From: Cladorhizidae sp. MBARI D1340-BT2
Lineage: Eukaryota; Porifera; Demospongiae; Poecilosclerida; Cladorhizidae
Reading direction: 5' to 3'
DNA: 64,000 nucleotides
NCBI GenBank assembly: GCA_028752905.1
Contig: JAQNBH010000002.1
Location: 37,950,975 to 38,014,974, forward strand
The position numbers and the translations under genes are program-made. The notes below the pieces were generated by a model. It saw only the letters and a program-made list of their open reading frames with translations, was not told the DNA's origin and made no database searches. Of this stretch, positions 1 to 14,280 are shown piece after piece (the first letter of the stretch is position 1; every line of letters begins with the position of its first letter).

Positions 1-335
1 GCATGTTAGAGGAGCAGGGGATTACTATATGCATGTTAAAGGAGCAGGGGATTACTATATGCATGTTAGAGGAGCAGGGGATTACTATATGCATGTTAGA
101 GGAGCAGGGTATTACTATATTCGTGTTAGAGGAGCAGGGGATTACTATATGCATGTTAGAGGAGCAGGGGATTACTATATGCATGTTAGAGGAGCAGGGG
201 ATTACTATATGCATGTTAGTGGAGCAGGGGATTACTATATGCATGTTAGAGGAGCAGGGGATTACTATATGCATGTTAGAGGAGCAGGGGATTACTATAT
301 GCATGTTAGATGAACAGGGGATTACTATATGCATG
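1..335. repeat. 30-bp minisatellite, about 11 copies
   Basis: A head-to-tail array with a 30-bp period. Each copy contains GGAGCAGGGGATTACTATAT with few substitutions. It starts before the window and ends near 335. The period is divisible by three and lacks stops in two frames, so it yields spurious open frames. There are no spacers between units, so it is not a CRISPR array. Confidence 0.95.
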
Positions 336-374
336 GCTAATAGTAATCTGGCAGGATCAGCTGGTGTATCCTCA

Positions 375-1096
<722 letters not shown>

Positions 1097-1360
1097 CAGG
1101 GGTGGATCTAGGAATTCTTGGGGGGGCTCTTTTATTAAAATTTAAATATAGATATATTATATCAAATTCAGCATATACAAACTGTAGAGAGAAAAATGTT
1201 AAGACTAAATACTAAATTACATTGAATAAAGGAACAACAAATCAAAGCTATTATGATTAGTTATCACAATGATATATATAAAAATTGTGAATCTGAATCT
1301 TGAAGTCGAAGGGTCGATAATTGAAGGGAAAAAAGAAAAAAAAATTATTGGAAGAGAAAT

Positions 1361-1790
1361 GCTATTAATAGATTATGTACATACTTATAAAGCTATTCTC
1401 CTATTAATAGATTATGTACATACTTATAACGCTATTCTCCTATTAATAGATTATGTACATACACATACTTATAAAGCTATTCTCCTATTAATAGATTATG
1501 TACATACTTATAAAGCTATTCTCCTATTAATAGATTACTAATAAAGCTATTCTCCTATTAATAGATTATGTACATACTTATAAAGCTATTCTCCTATTAA
1601 TAGATTATGTACATACTTATAAAGCTATTCTCCTATTAATAGATTATGTACATACTTATAAAGCTATTCTCCTATTAATAGATTATGTACATACTTATAA
1701 AGCTATTCTCCTATTAATAGATTATGTACATACTTGTAAAGCTATTCTCCTATTAATAGATTATGTAGATATTTATAAAGCTATTCTATT
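1361..1790. repeat. 39-bp AT-rich minisatellite, about 11 copies
   Basis: Units of 39 bp contain AGCTATTCTCCTATTAATAG and then a GTACATACTTATAA segment. Copies near 1450 and 1535 carry a small insertion and a deletion. It lies in the subterminal part of the minus-strand hAT element, between the terminus and the 3' end of the gene. Confidence 0.93.
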
Positions 1791-1857
1791 ACATTTAAGT
1801 TTAAATCTATCAATAACATCATCAAGATCAACAGAGGAAAACTATAATGAGTATGCA

Positions 1858-4292
1858 TCAATGCCAATGCAGATAATCTGTCCTGCCCCATACTACTACG
1901 TAAGAATGTTTTAAGGTACTATTGGCCCTCTCCTTCTCACATGATGTGACTGAAATAGTACATGTGATGCGCAGCAGTACATAAAGGTTAGGCAAGTAAT
2001 CCTTGTCACACTCTTTCAGAGCTGATTGAAGGGTGGATGGCCGCTTGTCAGCATCTTGACTCTGCCACTTTGCCCTCCAAGAAATCAAGTCTTCTAAAGA
2101 TATATCATACCGAGTAGTGATTATAGAAGGTATAAGATTGATTAAATTGGCTGCTACTGTTTGAGTCTTACCAAACCTATCATTCATTTGTTGAACTAAG
2201 TGGTCCAATAAAGGAAGCACAGCAGTTCTTCGATAGTATTCTTCCACAGAACTGTACTCAACATTATTTCTGTATGTTTGTCGAGCAGATACACGTGGGA
2301 CTTCAGGAACCACACCAACATCATAAGCTATAACTTCAGCTTGGACATACCATGAATCCTCACTTTGACGAACAGCACAAAGTTCATTCAGTACGTCCTT
2401 AACATCATATAAGCTTTACATCCATATAAGCTTTAACTATATCAGCAGTTACAAGGAATTGATACAAAACATAAAAAATTTCATAAGCTTTGTGCCGATA
2501 AATCCATCTTGTTCTACAAAGATCCTTAACTTTAACAACGCTAGTTTCCTTATCAATTACTTTCTCAAGAAATAGTTGCCGTTTAGCACTATAATGGAAG
2601 AAGTATGCTGTCTCAGTAACAGTAGAATTCATATTACGAATAGGACCTACAAGCTTCAACAATACACAAATTAAGCATGTGACTATTACAGTGGATATAT
2701 GTGGCTTTAGGATTTTCTGCCAAGAGACAACCCTGCACACCCCTTGCACTAGACATCTTGCTAGCACCATCATAGCCTTGCCCCCTACAATCTTCAAAGT
2801 CTAAGTCAAACTTATTCAGTGCTTCTTTTATTGCAAGAGCCAAAACCTCTCCAGTGATCCTTTCTGTACTTATGAAATCTAAGAATTCTTCTCTTATATT
2901 ACAATTACTATCTACAAATCTTAACACTACTGACACCTGCTCCTTATTGGATATATTAACGACTTTGTCACTAAGAATAGAATAATATTAAGCTTGTTTA
3001 ATTTCCTGTATTATACTATCTCTAATATGATCACCTATGCATTCAATGAGTTGATTTTGGGTAGTTTTGCTAGTATAAATTGCATTTTTTAAGCATCTTT
3101 CAAATGCTTGGCTAATGCAACATTTCCAGACCTCACAGAGTATTCAAGAAGTGCTAAAAGATTCCCTCTGTTGACCTCATAATCAGCCATGCTATCATCT
3201 CTGTGACCTCGACTAGCATACATTGCTTGCCACAAAGAAGTATTGCATCAGCCATACATCTTATTATACCTATTTGTTGCTATGTTACTCTCATCTATAT
3301 GCAGCAAACGATTCTTAATAGAAGACTCTGGACACACGTGGGAAAACTTTAAAGCATCTGCCCGAGCTGAAGCCAGCTGATGGTACTGAGTGTCTGCGTA
3401 CAGTTGTGACTGGCAAACGTTTTAGTTTTCCAAGACCATGCATTACATCCATTACATACAAAATGACCCAAACCCTTTGTAGCAAAGAGAACACATGGCA
3501 AACAAACTATTCCACCTTCTTCTACTTTACTATAAACCAACCAAGGGTTTTCAGCCAAGTATTTATGTTGACAAGACCTATTACAGCCATCTAAATAACT
3601 ACTTGGAAAAGTAAATGAAATATCAGGCTTAAAACAATTAACTAAAAGTGAATACTTGCACTCTGGAGCCAAATTCAGGATATCTGTTTGGGGCATTGAG
3701 TGCATAAGCAATCCAATATCGTTACACTTCTCAAAATCAATTGAAGCACTTTGAAGAAGAAGCAGCAGAAAAAGTGGACAAGGAAGTGCAGGGCAGATGA
3801 GACGCGGAATGAGAGGGCAGGACAGAAGTGGAACATGAAGGCAGTCATAGCACCGACTCAGTAGGCTCAGGAGGAGACTCAGACACAGAGCCCGAGGGCT
3901 GGGTGGGAGACACAGATAGAGAGTTCTCTGTGACAGACACAGAGGGCTGGGTGAGAATCACGGACACAGAGGGCTCGGAGGAGACACAATGGACTGAAGC
4001 AGGAGACCATGGAAGAGTGACAACAGGTACACCAGCTGGAGATGAAAAGTGGTCTTCTTGTTGGTCCTTTTTGTTTCCTATCATTAAATGTGGAAATTTC
4101 TATGTAAATTAACTCTACTAGCTATCAGTAGTGGCTGGCTGCAAGGACTATAGCTAGCTAGTACAAGTACTAAGTTGGCAATCTATTCAATAGCATAATA
4201 TTCTCAATCACTGCTTAGTTTAGATCCACTTACTTAGCTTTAGGGGGGCCTGGGGGGGCTTTGAAAAAAGCCTTTAACTTTGACTGAGCCAT
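1858..4292 (-). pseudogene. hAT transposase pseudogene with TTF zinc finger, DUF4371 and dimerisation domain
   Basis: A probable first exon (4292-4234) encodes MAQSKLKAFFK and ends at a GTAAGT donor; this start resembles other ZMYM1-like hAT proteins. A Ser/Pro-rich linker follows (about 4084-3845). The frame at 3711-3349 carries NPWLVYSKVEEGGIVCLPC, a TTF-type zinc finger. Positions 3200-2940 read EVNRGNLLALLEYSVRSGN and QLIECIGDHIRDSIIQEIKQ, interrupted by stops. Positions 2936-2634 give VLRFVDSNCNIREEFLDF and CRGQGYDGASKMS, the DUF4371 / RNaseH-like core. Positions 2313-1858 hold the C-terminal hAT dimerisation region (YLPNLYVLLRI and SCEKERANSTLK). Several stops and frame changes make it inactive. 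The exon 1 to linker phase does not join cleanly, so the splice structure is uncertain. Confidence 0.85.
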
Positions 4293-4563
4293 GAGTAAGA
4301 TATTTGGTGAGTGACAGGAGTCGACAGTAAATCTCTCTGGGAGGTAATGAACCAGGTGCTGAACATTTGGAACGACGATAATAATAGGTAAGGTACAGTC
4401 TGGTGCAGCACACTTGTGGGTGTGACTTCGCAGGTCAGCTAAAAGAAAAAGAAAAAAGCAAGAAAAGGCAAAAAGCATTGCAGGTTTGTTGTTTAGTTAG
4501 AGTTTGGGAAATTAGAGAAAAGGGGGCCTCGAACGAGACCAGTCGATCCCTTCTGAATCCGCC

Positions 4564-6028
4564 ATAGATCAATTGGTTGGGTAGATCACGACTACAACAT
4601 TTATGAGACTACCCTTGGCCTTATTCAACTTCCAGATACTAAACATTGACGATATTTTCTTAGATGTCTTGTTAAAGAGCTCATTGCCCATCAGTAAATG
4701 TCGGGGTAAAGCATTTGATGGTGCTGTCAATATAAGCGGATTCAGTAATGGAGTTCAAGCTTTAGTTGAGAAGAAAGAACTAAAGGCGCTCTACGTTCTT
4801 TGCCTGGCTCACAACCTAAATCTCTGTGTGAAATCTCTGTGTGAAGGATGTAACTAAAACCTGTGATATAGTGAGAGATACTATGAATTTTGTGTTTGAA
4901 TTAACCCTGCTTATTAAAATGTCATACGTTGTTTGAAAATTTAAGAAGGTGGGTAAGAATTAACACTGGTCAACTATCTCCTAAATTAAGAATGTTGTGC
5001 CCTACATGTTGGGCTGTGAGGTATGCATCCATAGCAAGCATTTTAAAGAACTGCGATACTTTACAAAATGCTTTGGAGGAGAACAGTCAGGGGCACGATG
5101 AATATGCTGCAAAAGCAAGTGGAATGGCAACCAAAATGGTTAATTTGGATACCTTATCTGGTATTTTTGAGGAAAAGTTTGATTCATTTTATGATTAGGT
5201 CCTTAATGATTCCAAGGGCTTCACAGCAGCACCAACTCTTCAAAGAAGGAAGATGCCCAGAAAATTTGATGATGGTGCAAGCCCAGATATATATGCAAAT
5301 CCTAAAGAAAGGTAGTGTCATATGCATTTTGAAGTGACTGAGTTAACTGCAGGAGAGGTTGAAAGGTGTTTTAATCAGAAAGATCTTGACTATACAAAAC
5401 ACTGAATCACTTCTGCTTGGTCTTGCCAATGGATACAGTGATGTCGGCTACATTAAGTGCTTATTGGGAAGAAGTATTGGGAAGAAGATTTTGACCTAGA
5501 GAGACTGAAGGTACAACTGTTGATGATTCCTGATGTTATCAAGACAGCATTTTCAGGAACTACGACTACTATTACAAAAGTGACGGTATAAGAACCATTT
5601 CTGCTGCTATGAATGGAAGTAAGATCTACAAAGGCATGCTCCAGGAAGTAGACAAACTCTACCTGACATATCCTGTCACTTCAGCCACAGCAGAATGCTC
5701 ATTTTCTTCCCTCCGTCGAATAAAGATGTATTTAAGAAGCACCATGACTGAATGTTGGCTGAATAACTTATTCTTGTTATATGTACACCAAACACAAACA
5801 GATTCTTTAGATTTAACTGAAACAGCTTATAGGACTTTTGTGTCTGTTAATAAACACAGAATGAACTACTTCAGAAGATGTGATTACAATTATTGCATTT
5901 TAAACTCATTATAGTTCTATGCAACATAATAATGCATACTTATTAAATAGTGCTTAGTAATGGTGTAGTTGTAAGTTTCACAATATTATTGCCCCCCCCC
6001 CTTTAAAAGTCATCTTCCTATGCCCCTG
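4564..6028 (+). mobile_element. 5'-truncated hAT-superfamily transposon, plus strand
   Basis: The right end is TATGCCCCTG at 6028, whose complement starts CAGGGGCATAGGAAG, a hAT-type terminus. The left part is missing: transposase similarity begins by 4572, within about 8 bp of the end of the minus-strand element. A run of C residues at 5990-6001 precedes the terminus. Confidence 0.65.
4572..5914 (+). pseudogene. hAT transposase pseudogene lacking its N-terminal third
   Basis: Positions 4572-4643 read GWVDHDYNIYETTLGLIQLP. A frame change leads to LKSSLPISKCRGKAFDGA and LYVLCLAHNLNLCVK (to 4857), the RNaseH-like core with the CRGxAxDGA and HxLNL motifs of ZMYM1-like hAT proteins. A further shift gives LRMLCPTCWAVRYASI and DEYAAKASGMATKM (4929-5198). 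The end (5609-5914) is a well preserved hAT dimerisation domain with YPVTSATAECSFSSLRRIK and YLRSTM. At least three frame breaks are needed. The N-terminal zinc finger is absent. It is the same broad family as the minus-strand neighbour but clearly a separate copy. Confidence 0.85.
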
Positions 6029-6056
6029 AGAATCCCTGATTCTCATTCATTTTATC

Positions 6057-9000
6057 ATTACTCCCATTTGTTTTATAATTATTTACACTCATTTAATTAT
6101 TAGTTACACTCATTCATTTAATTATTAGTTGCACTCATTCATTTAATTATTAGTTACACTCATTCATTTAATTATTAGTTGCACTCATTCATTTAATTAT
6201 TAGTTACACTCATTCATTTAATTATTAGTTGCACTCATTCATTTAATTATTAGTTGCACTCATTCATTTAATTATTAGTTACACTCATTCATTTAATTAT
6301 TAGTTACACTCATTAATTTAATTATTAGTTGGGCTCATTCATTTAAATATTAGAGTTGCACTCATTCATTTAATTATTAGTTACACTCATTCATTTAATT
6401 ATTAGTTAGACTCATTCATTTAATTATTAGTTACACTCATTCATTTAATTATTAGTTACACTCATTCATTTAATTATTAGTTGCACTCATTCATTTAATT
6501 ATTAGTTACACTCATTCATTTAATTATTAGTTACCCTCATTCATTTAATTATTAGTTACACTCATTCATTTAATTATTAGTTACACTCATTCATTTAATT
6601 ATTAGTTACACTCATTCATTTAATTATTAGTTGCACTCATTCATTTAATTATTAGTTAGACTCATTCATTTAATTATTAGTTGCACTCATTCATTTAATT
6701 ATTAGAGTTACACTCATTCATTTAATTATTAGTTGCACTCATTCATTTAATTATTAGTTACACTCATTCATTTAATTATTAGAGTTACACTCATTCATTT
6801 AATTATTAGTTGCACCCATTCATTTAATTATTAGTTACACTCATTCATTTAATTATTAGAGTTACACTCATTCATTTAATTATTAGTTAGACTCATTCAT
6901 TTAATTATTAGTTGCACTCATTCATTTAATTATTAGTTACACTCATTCATTTAATTATTAGAGTTACACTCATTCATTTAATTATTAGTTAGACTCATTC
7001 ATTTAATTATTAGTTAGACTCATTCATTTAATTATTAGAATTACACTCATTCATTTAATTATTAGTTACACTCATTCATTTAATTATTAGTTACACTCAT
7101 TCATTTAATTATTAGAGTTACACTCATTCATTTAATTATTAGTTACACTCATTCATTTAATTATTAGAGTTACACTCATTCATTTAATTATTAGTTAGAC
7201 TCATTCATTTAATTATTAGTTAGACTCATTCATTTAATTATTAGTTGCACTCATTCATTTAATTATTAGTTACACTCATTCATTTAATTATTAGAGTTAC
7301 ACTCATTCATTTAATTATTAGTTAGACTCATTCATTTAATTATTAGTTACACTCATTCATTTAATTATTAGTTACACTCATTCATTTAATTATTAGTTAC
7401 ACTCATTCATTTAATTATTAGTTGCACTCATTCATTTAATTATTAGAGCTGCACTCATTCATTTAATTATTAGTTAGACTCATTCATTTAATTATTAGTT
7501 ACACTCATTCATTTAATTATTAGTTACACTCATTCATTTAATTATTAGTTACACTAATTCATTTAATTATTAGTTACTCTCATTCATTTAATTATTAGAG
7601 TTACACTCATTCATTTGATTATTAGTTAGACTCATTCATTTAATTATTAGTTAGACTCATTCATTTAATTATTAGTTGCACTCATTCATTTAATTATTAG
7701 TTACACTCATTCATTTAATTATTAGTTAGACTCATTAATTTAATTATTAGTTACACTTATTCATTTAATTATTAGTTACACTAATTCATTTAATTATTAG
7801 TTACACTAATTCATTTAATTATTAGTAACACTCATTCATTTAATTATTAGTTACACTTATTCATTTAATTATTTAGGTTACACACATTTATTTTATTATT
7901 GGTTACGCTCATTCATTTAATTATTAGTTAGACTCATTTAATTATTAGTTGCACTCATTCATTTAATTATTAGTTACACTCATTCATTTAATTATTAGTT
8001 ACACTCATTCATTTAATTATTAGTTACACTCATTCATTTAATTATTAGTTAGACTCATTCATTTAATTATTAGTTACCCTCATTCATTTAATTATTAGTT
8101 ACACTCATTCATTTAATTATTAGTTGCACTCATTCATTTAATTATTAGTTGCACTCATTCATTTAATTATTAGTTACCCTCATTCATTTAATTATTAGTT
8201 ACACTCATTCATTTAATTATTAGTTACACTCATTCATTTAATTATTAGTTACACTCATTCATTTAATTATTAGTTACACTCATTCATTTAATTATTACTT
8301 ACACTCATTCATTTAATTATTAGTTAGACTCATTCATTTAATTATTAGTTACCCTCATTCATTTAATTATTAGTTACACTCATTCATTTAATTATTAGTT
8401 ACACTCATTCATTTAATTATTACTTACACTCATTCATTTAATTATTAGTTACACTCATTCATTTAATTATTAGTTACACTCATTCATTTAATTATTACTT
8501 ACACTCATTCATTTAATTATTAGTTAGACTCATTCATTTAATTATTAGTTACCCTCATTCATTTAATTATTAGTTACACTCATTCATTTAATTATTAGTT
8601 GCACTCATTCATTTAATTATTAGTTACACTCATTCATTTAATTATTAGTTGCACTCATTCATTTAATTATTAGTTACCCTCATTCATTTAATTATTAGTT
8701 ACACTCATTCATTTAATTATTAGTTACACTCATTCATTTAATTATTAGTTACACTCATTCATTTAATTATTAGTTACACTCATTCATTTAATTATTAGTT
8801 GCACTCATTCATTTAATTATTAGTTACACTCATTCATTTAATTATTAGTTACACTCATTCATTTAATTATTAGTTACACTCATTCATTTAATTATTAGTT
8901 GCACTCATTCATTTAATTATTAGTTACCCTCATTCATTTAATTATTAGTTACACTCATTCATTTAATTATTAGTTACACTCATTCATTTAATTATTAGTT

Positions 9001-9104
9001 ACACTCATTCATTTAATTATTAGTTAGACTCATTCATTTAATTATTAGTTACCCTCATTCATTTAATTATTAGTTACACTCATTCATTTAATTATTAGTT
9101 ACAC
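6057..9104. repeat. 25-bp AT-rich satellite, first block
   Basis: About 120 head-to-tail units of 25 bp. Each contains ATTTAATTATTAGTT followed by an ACACTC, GCACTC, AGACTC or ACCCTC variant. Some units are 27 bp with TTAGAGTT. The region is free of long open frames and no gene is visible. Confidence 0.96.
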
Positions 9105-9905
9105 TCATTCATCTAACACTCATTGATTTAATTATTAGTTGCACTCATTCATCTAACACTCATTGATTTAATTATTAGTTGCACTCATTCATCTAACACT
9201 CATTGATTTAATTATTAGTTGCACTCATTCATCTAACACTCATTGATTTAATTATTAGTTGCACTCATTCATCTAACACTCATTGATTTAATTATTAGTT
9301 GCACTCATTCATCTAACACTCATTGATTTAATTATTAGTTGCACTCATTCATCTAACACTCATTGATTTAATTATTAGTTGCACTCATTCATCTAACACT
9401 CATTGATTTAATTATTAGTTGCACTCATTCATCTAACACTCATTGATTTAATTATTAGTTGCACTCATTCATCTAACACTCATTGATTTAATTATTAGTT
9501 GCACTCATTCATCTAACACTCATTGATTTAATTATTAGTTGCACTCATTCATCTAACACTCATTGATTTAATTATTAGTTGCACTCATTCATCTAACACT
9601 CATTGATTTAATTATTAGTTGCACTCATTCATCTAACACTCATTGATTTAATTATTAGTTGCACTCATTCATCTAACACTCATTGATTTAATTATTAGTT
9701 GCACTCATTCATCTAACACTCATAGATTTAATTATTAGTTGCAATCATTCATCTAACACTCATTGATTTAATTATTAGTTGCACTCATTCATCTAACACT
9801 CATTGATTTAATTATTAGTTGCACTCATTCATCTAACACTCATTGATTTAATTATTAGTTGCACTCATTCATCTAACACTTATTGATTTAATTATTAGTT
9901 GCACT
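9105..9905. repeat. 40-bp satellite derived from the 25-bp unit, first block
   Basis: About 20 near-identical 40-bp units. Each is one 25-bp unit (ATTGATTTAATTATTAGTTG then CACTC) plus a 15-bp unit ATTCATCTAACACTC. The 15-bp part equals the 25-bp unit with 10 internal bases deleted and one T to C change. Homogeneity is much higher than in the 25-bp block. Confidence 0.95.
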
Positions 9906-12523
9906 CATTCATTTAATTATTAGTTGCACTCATTCATTTAATTATTAGTTACACTCATTCATTTAATTATTAGTTACACTCATTAATTTAATTATTAGTT
10001 GGGCTCATTCATTTAAATATTAGATTTGCACTCATTCATTTAATTATTAGTTACACTCATTCATTTAATTATTAGTTAGACTCATTCATTTAATTATTAG
10101 TTACACTCATTCATTTAATTATTAGTTGCACTCATTCATTTAATTATTAGTTACACTCATTCATTTAATTATTAGTTACACTCATTCATTTAATTATTAG
10201 TTGCACTCATTCATTTAATTATTAGTTAGACTCATTCATTTAATTATTAGTTGCACTCATTCATTTAATTATTAGAGTTGCACTCATTCATTTAATTATG
10301 AGTTACACTCATTCATTTAATTATTAGTTGCACTCATTCATTTAATTATTAGTTACACTCATTCATTTAATTATTAGTTGCACTCATTCATTTAATTATT
10401 AGTTACACTCATTCATTTTAATTATTAGAGTTACACTCATTCATTTAATTATTAGCACTCATTCATTTAATTATTAGAGTTACACTCATTCATTTAATTA
10501 TTAGTTAGACTCATTCATTTAATTATTAGTTAGACTCATTCATTTAATTATTAGTTACACTCATTCATTTAATTATTAGTTACCCTCATTCATTTAATTA
10601 TTAGTTACACTCATTCATTTAATTATTAGAGTTACACTCATTCATTTAATTATTAGTTACACTCATTCATTTAATTATTAGAGTTACACTCATTCATTTA
10701 ATTATTAGTTAGACTCATTCATTTAATTATTAGTTGGACTCATTCATTTAATTATTAGTTGCACTCATTCATTTAATTATTAGTTACACTCATTCATTTA
10801 ATTATTAGAGTTACACTCATTCATTTAATTATTAGTTAGACTCATTCATTTAATTATTAGTTAGACTCATTCATTTAATTATTAGTTGCACTCATTCATT
10901 TAATTATTAGAGCTGCACTCATTCATTTAATTATTAGTTAGACTCATTCATTTAATTATTAGTTACACTCATTCATTTAATTATTAGTTACACTCATTCA
11001 TTTAATTATTAGTTACACTAATTCATTTAATTATTAGTTACTCTCATTCATTTAATTATTAGAGTTACACTCATTCATTTGATTATTAGTTAGACTCATT
11101 CATTTAATTATTAGTTAGACTCATTCATTTAATTATTAGTTGCACTCATTCATTTAATTATTAGTTACACTCATTCATTTAATTATTAGTTAGACTCATT
11201 AATTTAATTATTAGTTACACTTATTCATTTAATTATTAGTTACACTAATTCATTTAATTATTAGTTACACTAATTCATTTAATTATTAGTTACACTCATT
11301 CATTTAATTATTAGTTACACTTATTCATTTAATTATTTAGGTTACACACATTTATTTTATTATTGGTTACGCTCATTCATTTAATTATTAGTTAGACTCA
11401 TTTAATTATTAGTTGCACTCATTCATTTAATTATTAGTTACACTCATTCATTTAATTATTAGTTACACTCATTCATTTAATTATTAGTTACACTCATTCA
11501 TTTAATTATTAGTTAGACTCATTCATTTAATTATTAGTTACCCTCATTCATTTAATTATTAGTTACACTCATTCATTTAATTATTAGTTGCACTCATTCA
11601 TTTAATTATTAGTTACACTCATTCATTTAATTATTAGTTGCACTCATTCATTTAATTATTAGTTACCCTCATTCATTTAATTATTAGTTACACTCATTCA
11701 TTTAATTATTAGTTACACTCATTCATTTAATTATTAGTTACACTCATTCATTTAATTATTAGTTACACTCATTCATTTAATTATTAGTTACACTCATTCA
11801 TTTAATTATTAGTTACACTCATTCATTTAATTATTAGTTAGACTCATTCATTTAATTATTAGTTACCCTCATTCATTTAATTATTAGTTACACTCATTCA
11901 TTTAATTATTAGTTGCACTCATTCATTTAATTATTAGTTACACTCATTCATTTAATTATTAGTTGCACTCATTCATTTAATTATTTGTTACCCTCATTCA
12001 TTTAATTATTAGTTACACTCATTCATTTAATTATTAGTTACACTCATTCATTTAATTATTAGTTGCACTCATTCATTTAATTATTAGTTACACTCATTCA
12101 TTTAATTATTAGTTAGACTCATTCATTTAATTATTAGTTACACTCATTCATTTAATTATTAGTTACACTCATTCATTTAATTATTAGTTACACTCATTCA
12201 TTTAATTATTAGTTACACTCATTCATTTAATTATTAGTTACACTCATTCATTTAATTATTAGTTACACTCATTCATTTAATTATTAGTTACACTCATTCA
12301 TTTAATTATTAGTTGCACTCATTCATTTAATTATTAGTTGCACTCATTCATTTAATTATTAGTTACACTCATTCATTTAATTATTAGTTACACTCATTCA
12401 TTTAATTATTAGTTACACTCATTCATTTAATTATTAGTTAGACTCATTCATTTAATTATTAGTTACCCTCATTCATTTAATTATTAGTTACACTCATTCA
12501 TTTAATTATTAGTTACACTCATT
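9906..12523. repeat. 25-bp AT-rich satellite, second block
   Basis: This block repeats the first 25-bp block in variant order. The diagnostic GGGCTCATTCATTTAAATAT occurs near 6331 and 10001, an offset of 3670. The marker TTTAGGTTACACACATTTAT occurs near 7872 and 11336, an offset of 3464. It is therefore a segmental duplicate with roughly 200 bp lost. Confidence 0.94.
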
Positions 12524-14280
12524 CATCTAACACTCATTGATTTAATTATTAGTTGCACTCATTCATCTAACACTCATTGATTTAATTATTAGTTGCACTC
12601 ATTCATCTAACACTCATTGATTTAATTATTAGTTGCACTCATTCATCTAACACTCATTGATTTAATTATTAGTTGCACTCATTCATCTAACACTCATTGA
12701 TTTAATTATTAGTTGCACTCATTCATCTAACACTCATTGATTTAATTATTAGTTGCACTCATTCATCTAACACTCATTGATTTAATTGTTAGTTGCACTC
12801 ATTCATCTAACACTCATTGATTTAATTATTAGTTGCACTCATTCATCTAACACTCATTGATTTAATTATTAGTTGCACTCATTCATCTAACACTCATTGA
12901 TTTAATTATTAGTTGCACTCATTCATCTAACACTCATTGATTTAATTATTAGTTGCACTCATTCATCTAACACTCATTGATTTAATTATTAGTTGCACTC
13001 ATTCATCTAACACTCATTGATTTAATTATTAGTTGCACTCATTCATCTAACACTCATTGATTTAATTATTAGTTGCACTCATTCATCTAACACTCATTGA
13101 TTTAATTATTAGTTGCACTCATTCATCTAACACTCATAGATTTAATTATTAGTTGCACTCATTCATCTAACACTCATTGATTTAATTATTAGTTGCACTC
13201 ATTCATCTAACACTCATTGATTTAATTATTAGTTGCACTCATTCATCTAACACTCATTGATTTAATTATTAGTTGCACTCATTCATCTAACACTTATTGA
13301 TTTAATTATTAGTTGCACTCCTTCATCTAACACTCATTGATTTAATTATTAGTTGCACTCATTCATCTAACACTCATTGATTTAATTATTAGTTGCACTC
13401 ATTCATCTAACACTCATTGATTTAATTATTAGTTGCACTCATTCATCTAACACTCATTGATTTAATTATTAGTTGCACTCATTCATCTAACACTCATTGA
13501 TTTAATTATTAGTTGCACTCATTCATCTAACACTCATTGATTTAATTATTAGTTGCACTCATTCATCTAACACTCATTGATTTAATTATTAGTTGCACTC
13601 ATTCATCTAACACTCATTGATTTAATTATTAGTTGCACTCATTCATCTAACACTCATTGATTTAATTATTAGTTGCACTCATTCATCTAACACTCATTGA
13701 TTTAATTATTAGTTGCACTCATTCATCTAACACTCATTGATTTAATTATTAGTTGCACTCATTCATCTAACACTCATTGATTTAATTATTAGTTGCACTC
13801 ATTCATCTAACACTCATTGATTTAATTATTAGTTGCACTCATTCATCTAACACTCATTGATTTAATTATTAGTTGCACTCATTCATCTAACACTCATTGA
13901 TTTAATTATTAGTTGCACTCATTCATCTAACACTCATTGATTTAATTATTAGTTGCACTCATTCATCTAACACTCATTGATTTAATTATTAGTTGCACTC
14001 ATTCATCTAACACTCATTGATTTAATTATTAGTTGCACTCATTCATCTAACACTCATTGATTTAATTATTAGTTGCACTCATTCATCTTACACTCATTGA
14101 TTTAATTATTAGTTGCACTCATTCATCTAACACTCATTGATTTAATTATTAGTTGCACTCATTCATCTAACACTCATTGATTTAATTATTAGTTGCACTC
14201 ATTCACCTAACACTCATTGATTTAATTATTAGTTGCACTCATTCATCTAACACTCATTGATTTAATTATTAGTTGCACTC
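12524..14280. repeat. 40-bp satellite, second block, about 44 copies
   Basis: It has the same 40-bp unit as 9105-9905, here extended to about 44 copies with very few substitutions. It follows the second 25-bp block just as the first 40-bp block follows the first one, so the pair forms one higher-order unit. Confidence 0.95.

Larger units (their letters stand above)
1097..4563 (-). mobile_element. hAT-superfamily DNA transposon remnant (ZMYM1/TTF-finger type), minus strand
   Basis: The left end reads CAGGGGTGGATCTAGGAA, a typical hAT terminus starting CAGGG. The right end, read on the minus strand from 4563, is GGCGGATTCAGAAGGG, which matches such termini but lacks the outer CAGG bases. The interior holds one decayed transposase read right to left. 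The 8 bp outside each end (accagcac on the left, atagatca on the right) do not match, so no target duplication survives. A 39-bp minisatellite lies between the left end and the 3' end of the gene. Confidence 0.7.

Noticed and set aside
1..335. CRISPR-like array
   Set aside because: 30-bp repeats are contiguous with no spacers, and the surrounding DNA is eukaryotic.
3828..4112. Plus-strand 94-codon acidic frame in the hAT region
   Set aside because: It is antisense to the Ser/Pro-rich linker of the minus-strand hAT transposase; the repeat-like composition explains both frames.
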